Origin: Nonomuraea dietziae
Lineage (GTDB): Bacteria > Actinomycetota > Actinomycetes > Streptosporangiales > Streptosporangiaceae
NCBI RefSeq assembly: GCF_014195505.1
Contig: NZ_JACIBV010000001.1
Span: 2,790,001 to 2,854,000, forward strand
Length of the DNA stretch: 64,000 bases
Reading direction: 5' to 3'
Shown: piece after piece, positions 1 through 8,490 of the stretch
How positions within the stretch are numbered: position 1 is the stretch's first letter
How the letters are laid out: each line of letters starts with the position of its first letter
Translations under genes and position numbers: made by a program
Notes under the pieces: model-generated
Told to the model about the DNA's origin: nothing
Seen by the model: only the letters and a program-made list of their open reading frames with translations
The model's database searches: none

Positions 1-626
1 TCCTGCTCTCGCTGGTCGCCCTCGGCCTGGCCCTGCTGGTGCAGGAGCGCAGGCCGGGGATCACCTTCTTCAGGACCGCGTTCTTCCTGCCTGGCGCGGT
101 GGGCTTCGCGGCCGCCGCGCTGCTGTTCTACGGCCTGCTGAACAACGACTTCGGACCCATCGACCCTCTCCTGCGGGCCGTCGGCCTCATCGACGAGCCG
201 GTCAAGTGGATCGGCACCCCCGACATGGCGCTGTTCTCGACGATCGCGCTCGTGGTGTGGCGGTTCGCGGGGTTCAACATGCTCATCCTGCTGACGGGGC
301 TCCAGGCGATCCCCGTCGAGGTCTACGAGGCGGCCAGGAGCGACGGCGCAGGGCGCTGGCAGATCTTCACCAGGATCACCCTGCCGCTGCTGCGCCCGAC
401 GCTGGCGTTGATGCTGATCCTCAGCGTCACGGGCTCGCTGCTGGCCTTCGACCAGTTCTTCGTCTTCACCAACGGCGGCCCCGACAACAGCACCGTCTCG
501 ATGGTCATGGTCATCTACCGCGAGGCGTTCTTCCGCTTCGACCTCGGCGGCGCGGCGGCGCTGTCGGTGGTGCTGCTGGTGGCGCTGGTCGGCCTGAATG
601 CGCTGATGATGCGGAGACTGCGATGA
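1..626 (+). CDS. Carbohydrate ABC transporter permease, MalF/UgpA type (5' end outside window)
   Basis: Inner-membrane permease of a sugar importer. The reading frame is open to the window edge: the codons before the GTG at 39 still encode a hydrophobic segment, so the gene starts upstream. Several membrane segments are visible, and the cytoplasmic EAA loop (EVYEAARSDGAGRWQIFTRI) that docks the ATPase lies in the middle. The end is typical of MalF-type subunits. It is followed 81 bp later by a MalG-type partner and then a GH127 enzyme, so the substrate is probably an arabinose-containing oligosaccharide. That substrate assignment is inferred from context only. Confidence 0.9.
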   Translation, partial: LLSLVALGLALLVQERRPGITFFRTAFFLPGAVGFAAAALLFYGLLNNDFGPIDPLLRAVGLIDEPVKWIGTPDMALFSTIALVVWRFAGFNMLILLTGLQAIPVEVYEAARSDGAGRWQIFTRITLPLLRPTLALMLILSVTGSLLAFDQFFVFTNGGPDNSTVSMVMVIYREAFFRFDLGGAAALSVVLLVALVGLNALMMRRLR

Positions 627-707
627 GGAGAGAACCCGACGCGGCGAGCGGAGCGGCCCGCGAGGGACGAACGGCCCGCGCAGAGAGTGAGGAGAGGTGA
701 ACGACCG

Positions 708-1475
708 ATGACGCGGCGTTACACCACCCTGTCGGCCCTGGCCGTGCTGTTCCTCTTCCCGCTGGTGTGGAGCGGCTGGGCCTCCTTCGAAGACCCGTCG
801 AACTACCTGGAGATGGCCCGTTTCGGCGAGGGCGTCGGCACCTACGCCACCAACAGCGTGCTGGTCTCGGCCATGACGGTGGCGGGCACGCTCGTCGTCG
901 CGGCCCTCGGCGGCTACGCCTTCGCCCGGTTCGACTTCCCCGGCAAGAACCTGCTGTTCCTGGCCACGCTGGCGATCCTCATGGTTCCCTACGCCACCAT
1001 CCTCATCCCGCTGTACGTCCTGCTCGGCTACCTCGGCCTGCAGAACTCCCTGGTCGGGCTCTCGCTGGTGTTCGTGATGTTCCAGCTGCCCTTCGCCCTG
1101 TTCATGATGCGCAACGCCTTCGAGGCGGTGCCGCGTGAGCTGGAGGAGGCGGCGATGGTCGACGGCTGCGGCACCTTCCTGGCCTTCCTGCGCGTCCTGC
1201 TGCCCGCCGTACGGCCGGCGCTGGTGACGGTCGGCCTGTTCGCCTTCCTCGCCTCGTGGAACGACTTCTTCGCGCCGCTCATCCTGCTCAACGACGGCGC
1301 GTCCTTCACCCTGCCGGTCGCCGTGGTCAGCATGACGCAGCAGACCTTCGGCGCCATCGACTACGGCGTGTTGCAGGCGGGCGTCATGGTCATGGCGCTG
1401 CCCTGCCTGATCCTCTTCGTCCTCCTCCAGCGCCACTACGTGCGCGGATTCATGTCAGGAGCTCTGCGTGGCTAA
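708..1475 (+). CDS. Carbohydrate ABC transporter permease, MalG type
   Basis: Second membrane subunit of the sugar importer, about 255 residues. I chose the ATG at 708 because GGAGAGG at 691-697 sits about ten bases upstream; the GTG at 687 overlaps this Shine-Dalgarno. Hydrophobic segments alternate with loops, and the EAA loop (ELEEAAMVDGCGTFLAFLRV) is present in the second half. The C-terminus ends in the short basic tail usual for MalG relatives. The stop overlaps the start of the GH127 gene by eight bases, so the two are translationally coupled and uptake is linked to intracellular hydrolysis. Confidence 0.92.
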   Translation: MTRRYTTLSALAVLFLFPLVWSGWASFEDPSNYLEMARFGEGVGTYATNSVLVSAMTVAGTLVVAALGGYAFARFDFPGKNLLFLATLAILMVPYATILIPLYVLLGYLGLQNSLVGLSLVFVMFQLPFALFMMRNAFEAVPRELEEAAMVDGCGTFLAFLRVLLPAVRPALVTVGLFAFLASWNDFFAPLILLNDGASFTLPVAVVSMTQQTFGAIDYGVLQAGVMVMALPCLILFVLLQRHYVRGFMSGALRG

Positions 1476-3348
1476 CCCCGTCCTGCCCTCCTCCGGCGCG
1501 CTGTCTCCTCTCGGGCTCGACGCGGTCAGGCTCGCGCCCGGTTTCTGGGGCGACCGCGTGGCGCTGAACAGAGAGGTCACGATCGCGCACGCCCATGAGT
1601 GGATGGAGCGCGAAGGCTGGATCGGCAATTTCCGCGGCGAGCTGCCCAGGCGCGGCAGGGAGTTCAGCGATTCGGAGATCTACAAGCTGCTCGAGGCCAT
1701 GGCCTGGGCCGGTCATCCGGATTTCGCCGAGCTCGCGCTCACCGTGGTCAAGGCACAGGAGGGCGACGGCTACCTCAACACCAGGTGGAGCGGCAGCCGC
1801 TACACCGACTTCGAGTGGGGCCACGAGCTCTACTGCTACGGCCACCTGATCCAGGCGGGGGTGGCCAGGCTGCGCACGCACGGCCAGGACGCCTTCACCG
1901 AGGCCGTGCGCAAGGCCGCCGACCACGTCTGCCGCCGCTTCATGGACGGCACGGAGACCTGCGGGCACCCCGAGCTGGAGATGGCCATGGTCGAGCTCTA
2001 CCGGGCGACCGGGGTCGAGCGCTACCTGGAGCTGGCCCGCCGCCTGCTGGAGCGGCGCGGGCTGCCCGCGCTCGGCCCGATCCACCTGGGCGCCGCCTAC
2101 TTCCAGGACGACCTTCCCGTACGGCAGGCGACGACGCTGCGCGGGCATGCCGTACGGGCGCTCTACCTGGCCTGCGGCGCGGTCGACGTCGCGGTGGAGA
2201 CCGGCGACGACCAGCTGATGGAGGCGGTGCGGTCGCAGTGGGAGCGGGCGGTGGCGCGCCGTACCCATCTGACGGGCGGGATGGGCTCGCGCCACGCCGA
2301 CGAGGGGTTCGGCGAGGACTTCGAGCTGCCGCCCGACCGCGCCTACGCCGAGACCTGCGCGGGGATCGCCTCGATCATGCTGTCGCACCGGCTGCTGCTG
2401 GCCACGGGCGAGGTGGTCTACGCCGACCTGGCCGAGCGGACCCTGTTCAACGTCCTGGCGACGGGGGTGGCGCTGGACGGGCGGTCGTTCTTCTACTCCA
2501 ACCCGCTGCAGGTGCGGGTGCCTGCCGAGCCGTCCGACGGGATCAACCTGGGGCACAGCGGCGGGCTGCGCTCGCCGTGGTTCGCGGTGTCGTGCTGCCC
2601 GAGCAACATCGCCCGCACCTTCGCCTCTCTGGGCTCCTACCTCGCCGCCGCCGACCCTTCAGGGCTGCGGATCCACCACCACACTCCTGCGGTGATCGAG
2701 GGCGCGGGCCTGCGCGTGGCGGTCGAGACCGGCTACCCCTGGTCCGGCGGGGTGGGGGTGCGGATGCTGGCCGACGGGCGCGGGCGGCTCTCCCTGCGGG
2801 TGCCTGCGTGGGCGGAGGGGGCGACCGTCGGGTACGGCCCCGCTCAGGCAGCCGACCTCGCGCGGCGGGAGGCGCCCTTCCCAGCAGGCGCCCGCGACGA
2901 GGTCGCCGCGCGCACGCGGATCGTCAGGGACGCGACGCCGGGATACACGGCCGTCGAGGGTGAGTGGCGGGCAGGCGACGTCGTCACGCTCGACCTGCCG
3001 ATGGCCCCTCGATGGACCTTCCCCGACCGCAGGGTGGACGCGCTGCGCGGCACCGCCGCCGTGGAGCGGGGCCCGCTGGTCTACTGCGCCGAGTCCGTCG
3101 CCGACGAGCCGCCGCTGGCCGGCCTCTCGGCCCGCCTCACTCCCCCGGTCGAGCACGCCGGACCTTCGGGCGTGGTCGAGCTGGAGGTCGAGGCCGTGCT
3201 CGGGGAGGAGGAGAGTGCGGGCTGGCCCTACAGCTCGCGACCTGCGCAGCCCGCGACCACCGGTACGAGCCTGCGGCTGGTGCCGTACCACCGGTGGGGC
3301 AACGCGGGCCCCGCCACCATGCGCGTCTGGCTGCCCACGACCGGTTAG
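1468..3348 (+). CDS. Glycoside hydrolase family 127, beta-L-arabinofuranosidase-like
   Basis: A 626-residue enzyme that probably removes beta-L-arabinofuranosyl units from imported oligosaccharides in the cytoplasm; no signal peptide is seen. The family uses a zinc-bound cysteine nucleophile. In Bifidobacterium HypBA1 the set is Glu338, Cys340, Cys417 and Cys418. The same pattern is visible here as YAETC (Glu295, Cys297) and SCCPSN (Cys376, Cys377). The GTG start at 1468 overlaps the permease stop. Length fits the family. The family assignment is firm; the exact linkage specificity is inferred. Confidence 0.9.
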   Translation: MANPVLPSSGALSPLGLDAVRLAPGFWGDRVALNREVTIAHAHEWMEREGWIGNFRGELPRRGREFSDSEIYKLLEAMAWAGHPDFAELALTVVKAQEGDGYLNTRWSGSRYTDFEWGHELYCYGHLIQAGVARLRTHGQDAFTEAVRKAADHVCRRFMDGTETCGHPELEMAMVELYRATGVERYLELARRLLERRGLPALGPIHLGAAYFQDDLPVRQATTLRGHAVRALYLACGAVDVAVETGDDQLMEAVRSQWERAVARRTHLTGGMGSRHADEGFGEDFELPPDRAYAETCAGIASIMLSHRLLLATGEVVYADLAERTLFNVLATGVALDGRSFFYSNPLQVRVPAEPSDGINLGHSGGLRSPWFAVSCCPSNIARTFASLGSYLAAADPSGLRIHHHTPAVIEGAGLRVAVETGYPWSGGVGVRMLADGRGRLSLRVPAWAEGATVGYGPAQAADLARREAPFPAGARDEVAARTRIVRDATPGYTAVEGEWRAGDVVTLDLPMAPRWTFPDRRVDALRGTAAVERGPLVYCAESVADEPPLAGLSARLTPPVEHAGPSGVVELEVEAVLGEEESAGWPYSSRPAQPATTGTSLRLVPYHRWGNAGPATMRVWLPTTG

Positions 3349-3393
3349 GGGGCCCGGGCCCTGCCGGTCGCGGATGGTTCTACGCTGGACGCC

Positions 3394-3672
3394 GTGAGCG
3401 TGCTGATCGATCCGCCCAACTGGCCAGGGCCCAGGGGCCTGCTGTGGTCCCATCTGGTCAGCGACACCTCCCTCGAGGAGCTGCACGCGTTCGCCGCCCT
3501 GCTCGGGGTGCCGGAGAGGGCCTTCGACAGGGACCACTACGACGTGCCAGAGACCGTCCACCAGCGCGCCGTCGCCCTGGGCGCCGAGCCGGTCAGCTCG
3601 CGCGAGCTGCTGTCGCGCCTGATCGCGGCCGGTCTGCGCCGCCGCAGGCGTCGCGAACCCGCCTCTGGCTGA
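3394..3672 (+). CDS. DUF4031 small protein
   Basis: A 92-residue protein starting with a GTG. It has the DUF4031 signature: the opening VLIDPPNWPGPRG, a central WSHL motif, and the DRDHYDVP segment around residue 47. The C-terminus is a run of arginines. The function of this family is unknown to me. It stands alone between the GH127 gene and a perfect hairpin. A decayed copy of its last hundred bases lies at 5335-5432, described separately. Confidence 0.8.
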   Translation: MSVLIDPPNWPGPRGLLWSHLVSDTSLEELHAFAALLGVPERAFDRDHYDVPETVHQRAVALGAEPVSSRELLSRLIAAGLRRRRRREPASG

Positions 3673-3700
3673 CCCCGCGCCTCCGAGGAGGCGCGGGGTC
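3671..3700. terminator. Bidirectional terminator between DUF4031 gene and TetR gene
   Basis: A perfect 14-bp inverted repeat (GACCCCGCGCCTCC and its complement) with almost no loop sits right at the end of the DUF4031 gene and 22 bp from the end of the convergent TetR gene. No clear T-run follows on either side, which is common for actinomycete terminators. Confidence 0.75.
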
Positions 3701-3721
3701 ACGGGTCGTGCGGCCGTCACC

Positions 3722-4378
3722 TCAGCCTGGCGGTCGGGGCTGGTGGCGGCTGAGGAAGGTGTCCACTCCGTCGGCGATGAGGCGGTCGGTGAGATCCTGG
3801 CCAAGGGTCGCGCCGATGGAGCTCACGATCAGATGGGGGTAGACGGTCAGGCCGAAGAACTGGATGACGGCGACCTCCATGTCGGCGATGGCCAGCTGGC
3901 CGCGTGCGCACAGGTCGCCGAAGACCTCGCCGAGGGCGGCGGCGGACCGGCCCGGCCCGCGCTGCTGGTAGGACCGGCCGAGCTCGGGGAAGCGGCGCAG
4001 TTCGCTCGTGACGAGGTTGCGCAGCGCCAGCCTCGAAGGATCGGTGGCCGCCTCCACCATGGCGCGCGCGGTGCGCGTGAGGGCCTCGCGCGCGTCCCCG
4101 GTGTCGACGAGATGGGCGCGGACCTCGGCCAGTGTCGCGTGCGCCTCGTCCATGGCCTGCCCGATGACCTCCGTGAACAGCTCTTCCTTGCTGCGGAAGT
4201 GGTTGTAGACGGTCACCTTGGACACGCCCGCCGCGGCGGCGATCACGTCCATGTTGGTGTCGAACCCGTCACGGACGAACATGTCGCGGGCGGCGGCCAC
4301 GATGGCCTGCCTGTTGCGTTCGGCGCGCTTGCCCGACGGGGCGGGCGATCTGCTGGTGTCTCTGGCCACGGCCGCCAT
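3722..4378 (-). CDS. TetR-family transcriptional regulator
   Basis: A 218-residue repressor-type regulator. The N-terminal helix-turn-helix is clear (DVIAAAAGVSKVTVYNHF, about residues 45-62), followed by the usual KEELF start of the ligand domain. The C-terminal half resembles the AefR/TetR_C_7 type and is related to that of the second TetR at 14220-14888. It is divergent from an alpha/beta hydrolase gene with a palindromic operator between them, so it most likely represses itself and the hydrolase until an unknown ligand binds. Confidence 0.9.
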   Translation of the reverse strand: MAAVARDTSRSPAPSGKRAERNRQAIVAAARDMFVRDGFDTNMDVIAAAAGVSKVTVYNHFRSKEELFTEVIGQAMDEAHATLAEVRAHLVDTGDAREALTRTARAMVEAATDPSRLALRNLVTSELRRFPELGRSYQQRGPGRSAAALGEVFGDLCARGQLAIADMEVAVIQFFGLTVYPHLIVSSIGATLGQDLTDRLIADGVDTFLSRHQPRPPG

Positions 4379-4388
4379 CCTACCCAGA

Positions 4389-4436
4389 ACTTAACTATTG
4401 AGTACAGGCCAACTGTCCTGTACCGTACAGTTAAGT
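4389..4436. promoter_or_regulatory. Putative TetR operator in divergent promoter region
   Basis: Nested inverted repeats fill the intergenic region: ACTTAACT (4389-4396) with AGTTAAGT (4429-4436), and GTACAGG (4402-4408) with CCTGTAC (4417-4423). The right half contains CTGTACCGTACAGTT, which shares CTGTACCGT and AGTT with the operator-like region at 14916-14959. It lies 11 bp from the TetR start and 36 bp from the hydrolase start, as expected for autoregulation. Confidence 0.7.
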
Positions 4437-4472
4437 TTGTTGGAGCTGGCAACCCCTTGACCGGAGGACCCG

Positions 4473-5306
4473 ATGATCTCCCCCTCGACCGTCACCACCC
4501 CTGGACGGCATCTGCGAGTGCCCGGAGCCCGCCTGCACTACGAGGTGCGCGGCCAGGGCCCCCTCGTGGCGCTCGTCGGCGCGCCGATGGACGCCACGTC
4601 TTTCGCGCCGTTGGCCGAGCTGCTCGCCACCGACCACACCGTGCTCACCACTGATCCTCGCGGCATCAACCGCAGCCCGCTCGACGACCCGAGCCAGGAC
4701 TCCACGCCGGAGCTGCGTGCCGACGACCTGTCCCGCCTGCTGGCCCACCTGGACGCCGGTCCTGCCGTCGTCTTCGGTTCCAGCGGGGGCGCCGTCACCG
4801 CGCTGGCGCTCGCCCAGAGCCGTCCCGACCAGGTCCGCACCGTCATCGCCCACGAGCCGCCGGTGGTCGAGCTGCTCGACGACCGCGACCTGATCCACGC
4901 CCAGACCGACGACGTCATCGCCACCTATCTGTCCGGTGACGTCGTCGGGGCCTGGACGAAGTTCATGGCCCATGCCGACATCCACCTGCCCGAGGGCGCG
5001 ATCGAGCACATGTTCGGCGGGGAGCGCGACCCCCAGCAGGTCGCGGACGAGCGTCGCTGGTTCGCGCACGAGCTGCGCGCGACCACCCACTGGCGGCCCG
5101 ACCTGGACGCCCTCCGCGCGACCACGACCCGCATCGTGGTCGGCATCGGAGAGGACTCGGCCGGGCAGGAGTGCGACCGCACCTCCAGGGCGCTGGCCTC
5201 GGCCCTCGGCATCGAGCCCGTAATGTTCCCCGGCGACCACACCGGCTTCGCGGACGGTCCCGAGCCCTTCCTCCCCCCGCTGCGCGCGCTCCTGCGCACG
5301 AGCTGA
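4473..5306 (+). CDS. Alpha/beta hydrolase
   Basis: A 277-residue soluble alpha/beta-hydrolase fold enzyme. The nucleophile elbow is GSSGG (in VVFGSSGGAV), and the late histidine is probably in GDHTGF near the C-terminus. The acid residue is less certain. The N-terminal LHYEVRGQGP segment is typical of esterase and haloperoxidase-like members. It is divergent from and probably controlled by the TetR gene next door. Substrate unknown; it could detoxify the compound sensed by the regulator. Confidence 0.85.
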   Translation: MISPSTVTTPGRHLRVPGARLHYEVRGQGPLVALVGAPMDATSFAPLAELLATDHTVLTTDPRGINRSPLDDPSQDSTPELRADDLSRLLAHLDAGPAVVFGSSGGAVTALALAQSRPDQVRTVIAHEPPVVELLDDRDLIHAQTDDVIATYLSGDVVGAWTKFMAHADIHLPEGAIEHMFGGERDPQQVADERRWFAHELRATTHWRPDLDALRATTTRIVVGIGEDSAGQECDRTSRALASALGIEPVMFPGDHTGFADGPEPFLPPLRALLRTS

Positions 5307-5334
5307 ACGGCGACCGGCCGCCGTCAAGACCACC

Positions 5335-5432
5335 GGCGCGCCGTCGCCCCGGGGGTCGAGCCGGTCAGCTCACGTAAGCTGCTGTTCCGCCTGATCGCGC
5401 CCGGTCCGGGCCGCCGCGGGCGACGTGAAGCC
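5335..5432 (+). pseudogene. Decayed copy of the DUF4031 gene 3' end
   Basis: This stretch aligns with 3563-3660, the end of the intact DUF4031 gene, over about 98 bases with scattered changes. Shared blocks include GAGCCGGTCAGCTC, AAGCTGCTG/GAGCTGCTG and CGCCTGATCGCG. No start or N-terminal part is present. It overlaps the last 63 bp of the convergent HD-domain gene, whose C-terminal tail is therefore written over the relic. Confidence 0.75.
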
Positions 5433-6074
5433 ACCCCCGACCGCTCCCACGCCATCGAGGAGGCGCAGTTCGGCGCTCACGTTGGCCCTGGCGCGCGCCT
5501 CCCACAGGTCGTGGGCCCTGGCGGTCCGATAGAGGCGGGGCGCGTCGAGCAGGCGTCGCAGCACCTGGGCCCTGCCCGCCCTGAAGAGCTCGTCGGGAAC
5601 GTGGCGATACTCCTCGCGCACCGCCCGCGCGTAGGCGTCGTAGTGCTCCCCCGCCAGCACCGCCAGGTCGGCGTCGCACAGGACGGCCCCGTTGGCGTCG
5701 CCCGCCCCCGCGGGGTCGTAGCCGGGGTCGTGGATGACGGTGAGGCGCACGAGCCTGGCCACCTCGGCGACCCTGCCCTCCGCCACCCCGCACCTCGGCA
5801 GCAGGGCCTGGGCGAGCTGGGCGCTGCGCTCCTCGTCCCATGCGGGCCTGCCGTCGTAGATCGCGTCGTGGAACCAGGCGGCCAGCCGTACGGCGTCGGC
5901 GTCGTCGGCGACCGGCGCCAGCGGCTCGATCGCGGCCAGGACGGCCCGCAGGTGGTCAAGGGTGTGGTAGCGGCGGTGCGGTTCGGACCAGCGGGCGACC
6001 AGCTCGGCGCCCACGGCCGTCGCCGCCCTCGACCGCCCGGCCAGCGCCGTCCATCCTTCGAGGAGAGTCTCCAC
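5370..6074 (-). CDS. HD-domain protein, predicted metal-dependent phosphohydrolase
   Basis: About 234 residues, cytoplasmic. Histidine-rich motifs typical of small HD-superfamily proteins are visible: RYHTLDHL near residue 35, AAWFHDAIYDG near residue 67, and a later IHDPGYDP. These would coordinate a divalent metal. Related proteins are annotated only as predicted HD phosphohydrolases, so substrate is unknown. The last 20 or so residues lie over a DUF4031 relic on the other strand and look like a non-native extension caused by loss of the original stop. Confidence 0.8.
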   Translation of the reverse strand: METLLEGWTALAGRSRAATAVGAELVARWSEPHRRYHTLDHLRAVLAAIEPLAPVADDADAVRLAAWFHDAIYDGRPAWDEERSAQLAQALLPRCGVAEGRVAEVARLVRLTVIHDPGYDPAGAGDANGAVLCDADLAVLAGEHYDAYARAVREEYRHVPDELFRAGRAQVLRRLLDAPRLYRTARAHDLWEARARANVSAELRLLDGVGAVGGGFTSPAAARTGRDQAEQQLT

Positions 6075-6124
6075 CCCTGGAGCCTACTGAGCGCGCCCAG
6101 CCACAGGGAAAGGGGGCGAAGGGG

Positions 6125-6745
6125 TCAGCGCACGCCGCGCGGGCGGTACTGGATGCTGATCCTGGGCCCCACCGGCTTGGCCGTCTTGGGGATGGCGTGC
6201 TCCCACGTGCGCTGGCAGCTGCCGCCCATCACGATGAGGTCGCCGTGGCCGAGGTCGTGGCGCACCGTCGCGCCACCGCCCCCGCGAGGGCGCAGGAGCA
6301 GCGCGCGGGGCGCGCCGACCGAGACGATGGCGACCATCGTGTCCTCGGTGCTGCCGCGCCCGATCGTGTCACCGTGCCAGGCGACGCTGTCGCGCCCGTC
6401 GCGGTAGAAGCACAGCCCCGCCGTGGCGAACGGCTCGCCCAGCTCGGCGCCGTAGTGCGCGTCGAGCGCCGCCCGCGCCTCCTCCAGCACCGGATCGGGC
6501 AGCGCCTGCCCCTCCTCGTAGAAGGCGAGCAGCCTCGGCACGTCGACGACCTTGTCGTACATGTGCCGCCGTTCGGCCCGCCACGGCACACCGGTGACGA
6601 GCCGTTCGAGCAGGGCGTCGGCCCCGCCGATCCAGCCCGGCCGGACATCGATCCAGGCGCCGTGGCCGAGCTGGACGCGCTTGACCGTGAGGGGCCCCGG
6701 CCCCTCCTCGGCGCCCAGGTCGAGCAGTGAACCCTGGAACAGCAT
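6125..6745 (-). CDS. AlkB-type 2-oxoglutarate/Fe(II) dioxygenase
   Basis: A 206-residue oxidative demethylase-like protein. The iron ligands are visible as the HxD motif in AWHGDTIG and the distal histidine in TWEHAIPK. The 2-oxoglutarate-binding arginine lies in RISIQYRPR at the end. An upstream DVRPGWI segment and a central FYRDGRDSV strand fit the AlkB fold. By family it would repair alkylated bases, though RNA or protein substrates are possible. It stands downstream of the polyamine operon in the same direction with a short gap. Confidence 0.88.
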   Translation of the reverse strand: MLFQGSLLDLGAEEGPGPLTVKRVQLGHGAWIDVRPGWIGGADALLERLVTGVPWRAERRHMYDKVVDVPRLLAFYEEGQALPDPVLEEARAALDAHYGAELGEPFATAGLCFYRDGRDSVAWHGDTIGRGSTEDTMVAIVSVGAPRALLLRPRGGGGATVRHDLGHGDLIVMGGSCQRTWEHAIPKTAKPVGPRISIQYRPRGVR

Positions 6746-6763
6746 GCGTCCAGGATAAATGAA

Positions 6764-7099
6764 CTAATGTTCGATTGTCACATAGATCTTGCGCAGCTTC
6801 TCGTGCACCACCCACGTGCCCTGCCAGCCGTCCGGCAGCACCACTGTCGATCCGGGGCCCAGCTCGGTCACCTGCCCGTCCACGGTGGTGAGGGTGGCGC
6901 TGCCGCTCAGGATCTGGCAGATCTCGTGGAATCCGTCGCGCACGGCGGTGAAGGTGCCGGGTTCGCACTCCCACACGCCCGTCTCCGCGCCGCCCGCGCG
7001 CCACAGTTCGAGCGTCGACTCGCGCTGCCCCGTGAGGCTGGTGGGCTTGGCCACGGCGGGCGGCATCGCCACGGTGTAGGCGTCGTCCAGGTACGTCAT
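6764..7099 (-). CDS. Cupin-domain protein (DUF861/cupin_3 type)
   Basis: A 111-residue single-domain cupin. The core reads GVWECEPGTF, then HEICQILSG, then PGSTVVLPDGWQGTW, which is the cupin_3 pattern seen in ureidoglycine aminohydrolase-like proteins. Its ATG at 7099 overlaps the stop of the upstream FAD oxidoreductase (ATGA), so it is the last gene of the polyamine operon. Small cupins of this kind often sit beside PuuB-like oxidases; a role in handling the oxidation product is inference. Confidence 0.85.
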   Translation of the reverse strand: MTYLDDAYTVAMPPAVAKPTSLTGQRESTLELWRAGGAETGVWECEPGTFTAVRDGFHEICQILSGSATLTTVDGQVTELGPGSTVVLPDGWQGTWVVHEKLRKIYVTIEH

Positions 7100-8490
7100 C
7101 AGCGACCCGCGATCAGGTTGGCCAGCCGGGCGTAGCCCGAGGTGGAGGTTCCTCTGTCGTTCTCCCGCCGGTCGGCGGCCCTGAACAGGGTGTAGATGAG
7201 CTGGACTCCCGCGTAGCGCAGCGGCTCGGGCTCCCACTGACGCACCTGACGGCCCACCCACGGCAGCCCCGTGAGCTCGGTGTCGCGCCGCAGCACCAGG
7301 TCGCGCAGCGTGCGCCCGGCCAGGTTGGTGGTGGTCACGCCGCTGCCGACGTAGCCGCCGGCCCAGCCGAGCCCGGTGGAGTGGTCCAGGTGGACCGTGG
7401 AGCACCAGTCGCGCGGCACGCCGAGCACGCCGCACCAGGAGTGCTGGATGCGCGCGTCGGCCGCGGCGGGGAAGAGCTTGACCAGCATCCGCCACAGCGA
7501 CTCGACGGTCCACTTCTGCGTGGCGCCGCGGTCGTCGGTGCGCGAGCCGTAGCGGTAGGGCACGCCGCGCCCGCCGATGGCGATGCGGTCGTCGGAGGTG
7601 CGCTGGGCGTAGATGTAGGCGTGTGCCTCGTCGCCGAGCAGCTCGCGCCCCTCCCAGCCCAGGTGCTTCCACACGTCGGCGGGCAGCGGCTCGGTGACGA
7701 TCATCGAGCTGTTCATCGGCAGCCACTGGCGGCGCTGTCCCTCGATGCCCGCGGTGAAGCCCTCTGTGGCCCTGATGATGTACTCGGCCCTGACCACGCC
7801 TCTGTCGGTGATCGCCTCGCGTGGCTTGATCTGGGTGACGGTGGTGCCCTCGAAGATGTCGACGCCGAGCCCGGCGACGACGCCGGCCAGCCCGACGGCC
7901 AGCTTGGCCGGCTGAATCCTGGCGCAGTGGGGGCTGTAGGTGGCGTCGAGCGCTCCCGCGACGCGCAGCCGCTTCTCGCGCTCGTCGCGTTCGAGCAGGC
8001 GCAGGTCCTGCTCGCCGTAGCCCCACGCGCGCAGCTCGTCGAGCTCCTCGTGCAGGCGGCGGCGCTGGGCCGGGTTGGTGGCGGTGTGGATGAGACCGCC
8101 CTTGTGGATGTCGGCGTCGATGCCCTCGGCGTCGGCGACGCGGATGACCTCGTCGACGGAGGCGAACATCGCGTGCTGCAGGTCGATCATCGACTGGCGG
8201 CCGCGCGCCTTGGCGTGCCGTTCGCGTGAGCCGGCGAACTCGGCCGACAGCCAGCCGCCGTTGCGCCCCGATGCGCCGAACCCGGCGAACTCCTTCTCCA
8301 GGATGGCGATCCGCAGGTCGGGCTGCTCCTTCTTCAGGTAGTAGGCGGTCCAGAGGCCGGTGTAGCCGCCGCCGACGATCGCCACGTCGTAGTCGCGCGA
8401 GCCGGGCAGCGCCGCCCTGCGCTCGGGGATGCCGATCTGGCGGTACCAGAAGGAGACTCCTCCGTTGGCGAAGTCCTTGGTGAGGTTCAC
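7099..8490 (-). CDS. FAD-dependent amine oxidoreductase, PuuB/DAO type
   Basis: A 463-residue flavoprotein. The dinucleotide-binding motif DVAIVGGGYTGLWTAYYL lies near residue 30, and FGASGRNGGW follows as in gamma-glutamylputrescine oxidase relatives. DAO-fold signatures continue to the C-terminus (WCGVLGVPRDW, GYVGSGVTTTN). It probably oxidises a polyamine-derived amine brought in by the transporter encoded just upstream. The start overlaps the ATPase gene end, and the stop overlaps the cupin start, so all are coupled. Confidence 0.9.
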   Translation of the reverse strand: MNLTKDFANGGVSFWYRQIGIPERRAALPGSRDYDVAIVGGGYTGLWTAYYLKKEQPDLRIAILEKEFAGFGASGRNGGWLSAEFAGSRERHAKARGRQSMIDLQHAMFASVDEVIRVADAEGIDADIHKGGLIHTATNPAQRRRLHEELDELRAWGYGEQDLRLLERDEREKRLRVAGALDATYSPHCARIQPAKLAVGLAGVVAGLGVDIFEGTTVTQIKPREAITDRGVVRAEYIIRATEGFTAGIEGQRRQWLPMNSSMIVTEPLPADVWKHLGWEGRELLGDEAHAYIYAQRTSDDRIAIGGRGVPYRYGSRTDDRGATQKWTVESLWRMLVKLFPAAADARIQHSWCGVLGVPRDWCSTVHLDHSTGLGWAGGYVGSGVTTTNLAGRTLRDLVLRRDTELTGLPWVGRQVRQWEPEPLRYAGVQLIYTLFRAADRRENDRGTSTSGYARLANLIAGR

